From a virus: a stretch of 52,270 nt of DNA. The notes below the pieces were generated by a model that was not told where the DNA came from, did no database searches, and saw only the letters and a program-made list of their open reading frames with translations. Location of the stretch: IMG/VR virus record IMGVR_UViG_3300032173_000009, positions 1 to 52,270 of that record; one strand, written 5' to 3'. Position numbers and translations under genes: made by a program. The number at the start of each line of letters is the position of its first letter. The stretch's first letter is position 1. Below, piece after piece: positions 39,379-47,033 of this stretch.

Positions 39379-41489
39379 TGGCCGATACCGCTAAACTCAC
39401 AATCCTCATTCAGGCCAAAGATGAGGCCTCGAAGGTTCTGGGCCAGGTCTCCAAGGAGAGCGGCGGCCTCTCCTCGCAATTGAAGACGCTGGCAGTTGCT
39501 GCCGCCGGTGCCGTCGCTGCCTTCGCCAGTTTCAAAACATTGGAGAGTAGCATCAGCGCTACTCAGGAACTGGGTCTGGCTGTTGCCAAGCTCAGCCGTG
39601 AGACTGGTCTTACGACTGAGGCATCTTCGGAACTACTCTTTGCCTTCAAGCATTTCGGCCTTAGTGCCGACGATGCCAGCCGCTCGATAGGTATCTTCGC
39701 CAAGAAACTCAAGGGCGTCTCGGACGAGGAGACGGGCGTCACGACTGGCGGCAAGAGTATGGCGCAAATCCTTGCCGACATCGGGGTCCAGGCCACGGAT
39801 GCCAACGGCAACATCCTGCCTCTTGACCAGATTCTCGGCCCCCTGGCCGATAAGTTCAAGGCCATGCCCGACGGCATGGAGAAGACCGGCCTTGCCATGC
39901 AGCTCTTTGGCCGTTCTGGCAAGGACATGATTCCGCTACTGAATGCGGGTAGCGCGGGGCTGGAGGAACTGTCCGCCGAAGCCGACAAGCTAGGAGTGAC
40001 CCTGAGCGCTGAAAACGTCGGAGCCATCAAACAGTTCACCTTCGCCCAGCGCGATATGAACGAGGCCATCGCCGGTGTCAAGATTCAGATCGGCATGGCG
40101 CTGATGCCTGTGCTGACGAGGTTCGCCGAGTGGTTTGTCAGCGTCCAGCCGCAGATTCGGGAGTTCGTGAGGGAGGGCATCGAAAAGGTCAAGGCAGCCA
40201 TCGAGGCCTTGAAGCCAGTAATCGAAAAGGCCGGCGAAGCGCTCGATTTTGTCAGTGAGCACAAGGAAATGATCATTGGGGCGCTGGCCGCCATTGGCGT
40301 CGTCGTGGCCGCAACTGTCGTACCTGCCTTTCTTGCCTGGGCCGCTGCCACCATCGCCGCGACCTGGCCGATCATCGCCCTGATTGCGGCCGGCGCCGCC
40401 CTCGGGTTGGCCATCAAAGCACTCATCGACCACTGGGACGAGATCAAAGCCAAGACCTTAGAAGTCTGGGGCACGATCAGCGACTTCCTAAACGAGAAGT
40501 TTGGGTTCCTGCGCGGCCTCTTTGAGACTGCCTTCGGCGCCATCAAGCGGTATGTGGAGTTTGTCTGGACTGACATCAAGGCCATCTTCCAAGCCGCGCT
40601 CGACACCATCAAAAACGCCTTCGGCTTCTGGAAAGATGTCTTCTCCGGGGACTGGGAGGGTGCCTGGGGCCATATCAAGGAGCAGTTCGGCATCATCTGG
40701 GACCTGATCGAGGGTCTCTTTGAGAACCGGCTTGGCCTCATCCGCGATATCGCCGTGTATGCTCTCGGAGTTCTGCAGAACGTATTCAGCGAGGGATTCG
40801 GCAAGGCCAAGGACCTGGTGCTTGGCATCATGGACACGCTGCGCGACCTCCTGGCCGAGCACTGGCAGACGATTGTCCAGGTGGCCCTTGCCGTCCTCTT
40901 CCCGCCCGGTGCTGGCCTGTGGTGGATCGTGACCCACTTCGGCGAGGTCAAAGATGCCGTGCTGGGCTTCATTGGCAACATAGTCGATGCGATAACCGGC
41001 CTCCCGGGCACCGTGGCTGGGTTGGTAGGGAGCTGGTTCGGTGCGGCCCGCGACCTCGGCGATGCCATGTTCCGGGGGTTAATGGAAGGTTTGAGGCAGG
41101 CGCCCGGTATGGTTGAGGCCTTCCTGAGCGGCATTTGGGAGGCTATCAGGGGCCTCATTAACCAGGCCATCGACGCAGTGAACAATGCGATCCCCAACAG
41201 CATCGGCGCCTTCGGGATCGGCATCGATCTGCCCGACAACCCGATTCCTCATCTGGCCGCTGGCATCCGTGACTTCGCAGGCGGCCTAGCCTGGATCGGC
41301 GAGCGCGGCCCGGAATTGCTGGCCCTGCCTCGGGGGAGCAGCGTCTATTCTGCCCGTGAATCCCGCCAGATGGCGGCTGGCGCCACCTACCACTTCCACG
41401 GTGACATCATCCTGCCCGGCGTCCGCGAGCCCGCTGACTTTGCGCAGGGCCTCTACCGCGCTCTCCGCCTCCGAGGTCACATTCCATGA
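39378..41489 (+). CDS. Tape measure protein
   Basis: 703 residues. It sets tail length and enters the host membrane; at about 0.15 nm per residue the tail would be near 105 nm. The N-terminus is helical with AAAGAVAAFASFKTLE, then SRETGLTTEASSELLFAFKH. Hydrophobic segments lie near 295-350 (IGALAAIGVVVAATVVPAFL, IIALIAAGAALGLAIKAL) and near 500-515. Tryptophan- and alanine-rich repeats fill the C-terminus. The first gene of a block with visibly stronger GCC/GGC codon use than the genes before it. ATG overlaps the stop of the remnant ORF. Confidence 0.88.
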   Translation: MADTAKLTILIQAKDEASKVLGQVSKESGGLSSQLKTLAVAAAGAVAAFASFKTLESSISATQELGLAVAKLSRETGLTTEASSELLFAFKHFGLSADDASRSIGIFAKKLKGVSDEETGVTTGGKSMAQILADIGVQATDANGNILPLDQILGPLADKFKAMPDGMEKTGLAMQLFGRSGKDMIPLLNAGSAGLEELSAEADKLGVTLSAENVGAIKQFTFAQRDMNEAIAGVKIQIGMALMPVLTRFAEWFVSVQPQIREFVREGIEKVKAAIEALKPVIEKAGEALDFVSEHKEMIIGALAAIGVVVAATVVPAFLAWAAATIAATWPIIALIAAGAALGLAIKALIDHWDEIKAKTLEVWGTISDFLNEKFGFLRGLFETAFGAIKRYVEFVWTDIKAIFQAALDTIKNAFGFWKDVFSGDWEGAWGHIKEQFGIIWDLIEGLFENRLGLIRDIAVYALGVLQNVFSEGFGKAKDLVLGIMDTLRDLLAEHWQTIVQVALAVLFPPGAGLWWIVTHFGEVKDAVLGFIGNIVDAITGLPGTVAGLVGSWFGAARDLGDAMFRGLMEGLRQAPGMVEAFLSGIWEAIRGLINQAIDAVNNAIPNSIGAFGIGIDLPDNPIPHLAAGIRDFAGGLAWIGERGPELLALPRGSSVYSARESRQMAAGATYHFHGDIILPGVREPADFAQGLYRALRLRGHIP

Positions 41490-42415
41490 GGTCGTTCTAT
41501 CAACTTTCGGACCTGGACGGCAGCAATCCTTATACTCTGTCCTTGGCAGCCTATCGCGAGGACTTCCAAACGCCGAACCGCCTTGCCATGCCGAACCCCA
41601 TCGGTGCGGATGGGGCCTACGATCTGCATGGCGACCGCCGAGCGCCTAAAGATAGGGCCAGTGCCGACCTTGAGTTTTCGCTTATCGCCGCCAGCACCAC
41701 CGCTCTGCAAACGGCCATCAACAGCCTCATGGCGGCCGTGGAGGGCACGACCCGCGATCTAGGCCGGCGCAAGCTATGGCGCCGCGAGGTCTCGGACAGT
41801 AGCGCCGCTCGCTGGACGTATGCGAAGGCAGCGGCGCGGCCAGCCCTCAACTTCGCCGGCCCCTTGTTGGCCAGGGCAACAGTCAGGTTGGAGTTGCCTG
41901 AACCCTTCCTGTATGACTCACTAACGACGGCCTGGCTCACCGCCAACGGCTACACGGCGGAAACGCTGGCCAGCACTGTCGTGGGTGAGCCCATCGCGCC
42001 GGACTACACCTTCGCCGTCTTCACAGTCACCACCACGCCCTTTGCCTTCAACCTCATCAACAACGGCGACTTGGAGTGTCACCGCTGCGTCTTCCGCTTC
42101 GCCAGTCAAGCCGTGAATGGCTTCACGAACCCGAAGATCGAGAACCTGACGAACGGGCAACAGTTCTCAAGCACCACCGATGGCGCGACGGCGGCTACCG
42201 TGCTCTCAGTCAATAGCGCCCCAGGCCTGGGCCGCGCCCGCTTGAGCACAGATGGCGGTGGCACCTGGACCGATGATACGCCGAACGTGACGCCGGGCTC
42301 CTTGCAGGCGGTCTTGATGGAACTCCAGCCAGGCAGCAACTCAATGCGGTACACGGACGGCGGCACGCCCAACCTGAAACTGTATATCTGGTGGCTTCAT
42401 TCGTGGAGGGACTGA
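41486..42415 (+). CDS. Distal tail-like protein
   Basis: 309 residues; an N-terminal SFYQLSDLDGSNPYTLSLAA and a long beta-sandwich of the kind seen in distal tail (Dit) proteins, followed by a GLGRARLSTDGGGTWTDDTP segment and a C-terminal tryptophan-rich end. It follows the tape measure, as Dit proteins do, and overlaps it by four bases (ATGA). Assignment rests on position and size. Confidence 0.65.
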   Translation: MRSFYQLSDLDGSNPYTLSLAAYREDFQTPNRLAMPNPIGADGAYDLHGDRRAPKDRASADLEFSLIAASTTALQTAINSLMAAVEGTTRDLGRRKLWRREVSDSSAARWTYAKAAARPALNFAGPLLARATVRLELPEPFLYDSLTTAWLTANGYTAETLASTVVGEPIAPDYTFAVFTVTTTPFAFNLINNGDLECHRCVFRFASQAVNGFTNPKIENLTNGQQFSSTTDGATAATVLSVNSAPGLGRARLSTDGGGTWTDDTPNVTPGSLQAVLMELQPGSNSMRYTDGGTPNLKLYIWWLHSWRD

Positions 42416-42416
42416 G

Positions 42417-42977
42417 GTGCGACAGGCAGGCCCGAACAGCCCGAGCACCGTCGTTGACGATGCGTCCATAGGCACCGTCGCCTGGTCAAACCCGGCGAAC
42501 GCCCGGGTCAGCGACGACTCCTACGCGCAGGCGATCTTGCCCGTTGGAACGGTTAGCCACTACCTGAAGGCGACGGACTTTGGGCTCCTGCTGCCACCAG
42601 GAGCTACGCCGTTGGGCATCCTCGTAGAGATAGAGCGCCGTAGGATTTACCCCGTCGTCGACTACCGGGTGCGGATCGTGAAGGGCGGCAACATCGGTAG
42701 CGCCGAGAGAGCCAGGGCTGAGATTTGGCCCACCAGCGATGCCTACGCCGTCTATGGCGGGGACTCTGACCTCTGGGATGAGACCTGGACCCCAGGAGAC
42801 ATCGAGACGCTCGGCGTTGCCCTCAGTGCCACGCCGAGCGGCACTGGCGCGAGCCGCTTTGCCCAGGTGGATCACATCCGCATGACCCTCTACTACCGGC
42901 CGCCTAGCGCCCCGCTGCGCCATCGGGCCGTCGTGGCTGACAGCGCGGGGGTTGTGAAGGCACAGATCATAGGATGA
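42417..42977 (+). CDS. Tail-associated beta-rich protein
   Basis: 186 residues. YLKATDFGLLLPPGATPLGI, VEIERRRIYPVVDYRVRIVK, ETWTPGDIETLG and HIRMTLYYRPPS look like a carbohydrate-binding or accessory domain often found in tail proteins. GTG 42417. It overlaps the next gene by four bases. Function is inferred from location only. Confidence 0.55.
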   Translation: MRQAGPNSPSTVVDDASIGTVAWSNPANARVSDDSYAQAILPVGTVSHYLKATDFGLLLPPGATPLGILVEIERRRIYPVVDYRVRIVKGGNIGSAERARAEIWPTSDAYAVYGGDSDLWDETWTPGDIETLGVALSATPSGTGASRFAQVDHIRMTLYYRPPSAPLRHRAVVADSAGVVKAQIIG

Positions 42978-45565
42978 GCATCCTAGGAGCCGAGGTCACG
43001 CAGAAGCTGGATCAGGCGGGCTCTTTCAGGGTTCGGCTCCCGCTCACTGACCCCCGCACGGCCGAGTGCCAGGTCGGGCGCGTCTGGCGTCACTACCGCG
43101 AGGGCGAGGGGTTGGTCTTCGCGGGCCTCATCGAGACCGTCAACAAGCAACCCGAGGATACGCTGGAGATATCCGGCCCGACGCTGCTGGAAGAGCTGCT
43201 CTACAAGAATACGCTCCTGAACCGCCAGTACACGAACCGAGACGTGCGCGACGTGGTCGATGACCTCCTGTCAGGCACGGGCTGGACGCGCTATGAGGCC
43301 GTGCCCACCAGCCGGACCCTTGCTTGGACGCTCTCGGCCGTCAAGAACTGGGCGTTGGCAGGGGTTGGTATCGCCCAGGCCGCCGGCGCTCATTTGTCCC
43401 TGCGCGACGCTTCGACCGCCGCCTGGTGGGGCCAGACCTGGACGCTCTCGCACAACTCATCCGGCACCAACCGCTGCCTCTACGCGGCGGTAGCCATCAA
43501 CCCCTCGACGGCGACGGTTTCTTCCCTGACGTACAACGGCGTGGCCCTCACCTTCTTGGCGGCCATCAGTCAGAGCCCCATGCGAATCGAACTCTGGCGC
43601 ATGGTGAACCCGCCGGCCGGTCTCTACAACCTGTACGTGCAGGTGAGCGGCACCGCCGATGTTGCTGTCGGGGCCATGACGTGGGAGGGCGTGGACCAGA
43701 CCACACCCGAGAGCACACCGAGCACGGCGGGCGGCAACAGCACGAGCCCTTTCCTGGCGGTATCGACACCGAATGCCAGCGACATCGCCCTAGCCTGCCT
43801 TGCTCACGAGAGCGCCGCGACCTATGTCGCCGACAGGGAACAGACCGAGGAGGTACACGACTCGACCGGGGGGACCCGCCTGAGCATCTGCGTGGAGCCC
43901 GTTACCATATCGGCCCGCTTCGATGGCGAGAGCAGGCTCAAGGCCATCCTCTTGGCGGCCCAGCAACAGTCTCAGCACCTACGGGAGAAGGTGACTGAGA
44001 GCGGCGGTGTCCTGAGCAAGCAACTGGAGATCGGCCTGTTTGGGGCAGCGTCAGGGGTCACCCTGATGGGCGGCCAGCCGGATGAGCTTCTGTTCGACGA
44101 TGAGTATCTGGCGGCCGTGGACAGCCTCAGCGTCGAGGACGCGGTGACCGAGGTTTGGAACTGGGTGCTGCCCCTTGGCGGCGGCTCCGGCGTCGACCAG
44201 ATGACGCTTCGCTGGTGTACCCGCAACAGCCCCTACGTCGTCCAGAGTACGACGGGGCCGGATGGTGAACCCGTCTACTACATCGCCGACGCCGCCTCTA
44301 TCGCCGCCTACGGGCAGCGGGAGCGCGCCTTCGTCGCCAAGGACATCGCGCCGTTGTCGAACAGCAGGGCGGCTCTCGAAGTCGGTGCCAACGCCCTGTA
44401 CGACCTGGCCGCGACCCAACTCTCGCGCTGGTGGAAAGATAAGCAGACGGCCTACCGGCTGACCGTGCGCGGCCTAGACCCAGCCGTGAGGCCAGGCGAC
44501 ACCGTGCGCCTTCGCTGGCGCGGCTATGCCCTGCAATCGGGGGTGGGCTACGTCTACCTGGACGTCAACACCGACCTCTATGTCCTGGAGCGGACCCGGC
44601 GCTTCCCGGCAGATGGGACTGAGGTTTCGGACCTCGTGGTGAGTAACCTAGATCGCGCCCTTCAGACGGCCGATGACATCCTGATCGGCAAATTGGAGGA
44701 TACGGCCCGCGCCTTCCGCACCCACGTCCAGACGAATGTCAGCAACTACACGAGCGGGCCGATCTTGGAGGAATTGAACTCGTCGAAGCCGATGCAATTC
44801 GACCTGCTTATCGATGACAACGTGACGCAGCTTCTGCGCTGCCGCTTGCGGCTGAAGCCACGGGCGATTAGGAGCACGGCGACAGGGGCGGCATCAGGCG
44901 GCGGCCAGACCAGTTCGGGCGGCGGCTCCCACAGTCACACTGTGAGTGGCCAGTCAGCCGAAGCGGGTGGTGGGCAGACGAGTTCCTCTGAGTCTTCGCA
45001 CACGCATACCTGCCCTAGTCACCGTCATCATGTGATGGCAATAGGTAACGCTGCCACGTGGGCTGACCCGCCATACCAATGTAATGCGTCCATCTATGAT
45101 CTGTACGGCAACCTGTTTACCTACACACTTGGCAAACCCTTCTCCGAGGGCGGGACTGACCTCTATACGTGGCCGGGTGGCGACGGCCAGACCAGCAGTG
45201 GGGGCGGTGCTGCCCACTCACATACCGTCGCCAACCACACGCACACTGTCTCGGGAGCCACTTCAAGCACCCAGACTGATCATACTCACACCGTGAGCGA
45301 CCACACACACGGCCAAGTTTATGGCATCTACGAAGGGACCTCGGCTGCCGGTCTGACGCTGAAGATTGATGGTGTGGATCGGACCGCCGCGCTGGGTGGT
45401 CCCTGGAATAGCGCTGCCACGCTGGACATCACGCAGTACCTCCAGGACAGCGATGGGGTCGTGGTCCAGGGCATCCACGCTATCGAGATCGGGAGCACGC
45501 AACTGGGCCGCGTCGAGGCCTGGGTGGACTGGACAGTGGCGGTCCAGGCAATCATCGCAGCATAG
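42974..45565 (+). CDS. Tail tip/baseplate protein with histidine-rich HxH region
   Basis: 863 residues. N-terminal residues 1-100 (VFAGLIETVNKQPEDTLEIS, RDVRDVVDDLLSGTGW) match tail-tip hub proteins. An inserted beta domain with LVSIxxx-like repeats lies about 120-310, and the hub fold resumes near 350-560. From about 635 to 790 comes a Ser/Gly/His-rich stretch with repeated HSHTV, HTHT and HTHTVS motifs. HxH pairs in phage needle or fibre tips bind iron and form spikes, so this part is probably the piercing tip. ATG overlaps the previous stop. Confidence 0.75.
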   Translation: MSILGAEVTQKLDQAGSFRVRLPLTDPRTAECQVGRVWRHYREGEGLVFAGLIETVNKQPEDTLEISGPTLLEELLYKNTLLNRQYTNRDVRDVVDDLLSGTGWTRYEAVPTSRTLAWTLSAVKNWALAGVGIAQAAGAHLSLRDASTAAWWGQTWTLSHNSSGTNRCLYAAVAINPSTATVSSLTYNGVALTFLAAISQSPMRIELWRMVNPPAGLYNLYVQVSGTADVAVGAMTWEGVDQTTPESTPSTAGGNSTSPFLAVSTPNASDIALACLAHESAATYVADREQTEEVHDSTGGTRLSICVEPVTISARFDGESRLKAILLAAQQQSQHLREKVTESGGVLSKQLEIGLFGAASGVTLMGGQPDELLFDDEYLAAVDSLSVEDAVTEVWNWVLPLGGGSGVDQMTLRWCTRNSPYVVQSTTGPDGEPVYYIADAASIAAYGQRERAFVAKDIAPLSNSRAALEVGANALYDLAATQLSRWWKDKQTAYRLTVRGLDPAVRPGDTVRLRWRGYALQSGVGYVYLDVNTDLYVLERTRRFPADGTEVSDLVVSNLDRALQTADDILIGKLEDTARAFRTHVQTNVSNYTSGPILEELNSSKPMQFDLLIDDNVTQLLRCRLRLKPRAIRSTATGAASGGGQTSSGGGSHSHTVSGQSAEAGGGQTSSSESSHTHTCPSHRHHVMAIGNAATWADPPYQCNASIYDLYGNLFTYTLGKPFSEGGTDLYTWPGGDGQTSSGGGAAHSHTVANHTHTVSGATSSTQTDHTHTVSDHTHGQVYGIYEGTSAAGLTLKIDGVDRTAALGGPWNSAATLDITQYLQDSDGVVVQGIHAIEIGSTQLGRVEAWVDWTVAVQAIIAA

Positions 45566-45575
45566 GGAGTGGGCG

Positions 45576-45854
45576 ATGAAGTGGGAAATCACAAACGTCG
45601 TGAGCCAAGATGACGGCCAGACACTATGCCACATTCTGATTAGCGAAGAAATGGAGGAGAAAGGCGTAGTCGTCACGACGCCACTCCTCGTCACGCAGGT
45701 GTTGGTGGCCAGCGACAGCGATGAGACGGCCGTTGTCGCTGCCGTGGAGACAAGGGTGCGCGAGTTTGCCGAGAGCCGGGCGCGGGCCGAAGATAGCCGG
45801 CTTCGGGTTCTGGTGGGAAGGAAGGGGCAGATAGATGACTCTAGGAAGCGGTGA
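45576..45854 (+). CDS. Hypothetical tail-region protein
   Basis: 92 residues. MKWEITNVVSQDDGQTLCHI and a helical acidic second half (ETRVREFAESRARAEDSRLR). No family recognised. ATG 45576 follows the tip gene closely; a longer frame upstream is inside that gene. Overlaps the next ORF by 20 bases. Confidence 0.55.
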   Translation: MKWEITNVVSQDDGQTLCHILISEEMEEKGVVVTTPLLVTQVLVASDSDETAVVAAVETRVREFAESRARAEDSRLRVLVGRKGQIDDSRKR

Positions 45855-46023
45855 TAAGCCTGAGACGCAACCCGTGGGCCTGATAGTGGTTCGGGTCTGG
45901 CCGGGTGGTTGGGGGGCTAATTGGCTCGACGTGGATCTCCATGTGACCGAGGCCGTGCTCACTGAGGTGCTAGCGAAGGTCAAGGCACTGCATGAGCACG
46001 AGCACGAGGAGATGAAGGTCTAA
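45835..46023 (+). CDS. Small hypothetical protein
   Basis: 62 residues. GLIVVRVWPGGWGANWLDVD then a charged helix ending in HEHEHEEMKV. No domain known. ATG 45835 overlaps the previous ORF. It could be a small tail accessory; the coding call relies on frame and spacing. Confidence 0.5.
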   Translation: MTLGSGDKPETQPVGLIVVRVWPGGWGANWLDVDLHVTEAVLTEVLAKVKALHEHEHEEMKV

Positions 46024-46032
46024 TCGGCAATC

Positions 46033-46185
46033 GTGCCGACTCTTGATGAGGAGACAGTAGCAGAGGCTTTGAGGAATGAGTTAGTAAGGCTGAACGAGGT
46101 GACGAGGGATGGGCTCACTCAGCGCACAGTCCAGACCCAGGTTCAGTTATTCCCGCTCTTGCAGGGCTGGACATACCGGAGGTAA
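46033..46185 (+). CDS. Small hypothetical protein
   Basis: 50 residues from GTG 46033, helical and charged (EETVAEALRNELVRLNEVTR), ending three bases before the next ATG; its last codons contain the ribosome site GGAGGT of that gene. Too short for family assignment. Confidence 0.45.
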   Translation: MPTLDEETVAEALRNELVRLNEVTRDGLTQRTVQTQVQLFPLLQGWTYRR

Positions 46186-46188
46186 TCT

Positions 46189-46605
46189 ATGGCAGACAAC
46201 CTGAGCGACTACCTGGAGAACAAGCTCCTAGAGCACACGGTAGGCAAGACATCCTACACGATGCCGGGGACAGTCTACGTTGGCCTGGCCACAGCCAGTC
46301 CAGCAGACGACTACAGTGGGTCAGCCTACGAGCTCGGCACGACCGGGAGTGGCTATAGCCGTAAGGCTGCGGTAGGCACCGCCTGGAATAGTGCCTCTGG
46401 CGGGACTATAACGACTGCTGCTGCTATTGATTTTGGCACGGCGACGGCTGACTGGGGCACTGTCACGCATGGCCTGATCTCCGACAGCCCCACGAGAGCT
46501 GCTGGCAACCTGCTGTGGCATGGGGCGCTGGGTACACCTAAGATCGTACAGAGCGGTGACACCTTCCAGATTCCAGCGGGGAGCCTCAAGCTGAGTATGG
46601 CGTAG
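46189..46605 (+). CDS. Tail/fibre structural protein (LSDYLE-type)
   Basis: 138 residues. NLSDYLENKLLEHTVGKTSY, VYVGLATASPADDYSG and GSGYSRKAAVGTAWNSASGG match a common phage tail family whose members start with a LSDYLE...L motif and carry a vgLaTasP strand. Probably part of the fibre or baseplate region. GGAGGT precedes ATG 46189. Confidence 0.7.
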   Translation: MADNLSDYLENKLLEHTVGKTSYTMPGTVYVGLATASPADDYSGSAYELGTTGSGYSRKAAVGTAWNSASGGTITTAAAIDFGTATADWGTVTHGLISDSPTRAAGNLLWHGALGTPKIVQSGDTFQIPAGSLKLSMA

Positions 46606-46613
46606 GAGGTAAG

Positions 46614-47033
46614 ATGGCTGCACGGGTTTGCCGCACGGACGCTGACCTTGATCTCGCCCGCTGGCGTTTGCAGGCGCGGCAGATTGACGTGAGCATTGCT
46701 GACCTGAAGGTAGATCATGCCGTCGTGACGATTGACGACGAGAGCGGCGTCTTCTGGGCGAGGCTGGACGATAACCCCGCCGACGGGTCGCCATGCTGGT
46801 GGGTTCTCTGGCACTTTGAGCAACAGTGGGGGCCTCTCGTTGTGGCCGCCTGCGAGGAGGCTGTGCGGCTGGGCCTAGGTGACATACCGGCGCGCTGGAT
46901 CGTCCCCGCCGGCAACCCCATCGAGGACTGGTACAAGGGGACGCTCAAGGCCAGGGTCTCCACAACGGCCGAGAAGCAGCACAAGTACGAGATCACACCT
47001 GCAAAGGTCATAGCAGCTCTGAAGGTAGCATAA
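46614..47033 (+). CDS. Hypothetical protein upstream of the fibre
   Basis: 139 residues. DLDLARWRLQARQIDVSIAD, AVVTIDDESGVFWARLDDNP and a C-terminal domain (GNPIEDWYKGTLKARVST) suggest a small beta protein with tryptophans. AGGAGGT precedes ATG 46614, and the TAATG overlap couples it to the fibre gene, so a fibre assembly or attachment role is plausible. No family recognised. Confidence 0.55.
   Translation: MAARVCRTDADLDLARWRLQARQIDVSIADLKVDHAVVTIDDESGVFWARLDDNPADGSPCWWVLWHFEQQWGPLVVAACEEAVRLGLGDIPARWIVPAGNPIEDWYKGTLKARVSTTAEKQHKYEITPAKVIAALKVA

Noticed and set aside
40085-41239. 384-codon minus-strand ORF inside the tape measure gene
   Set aside because: It is antisense shadow of a long gene with biased codons. 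No ribosome site or recognisable domain was seen, and all other genes are on the plus strand.
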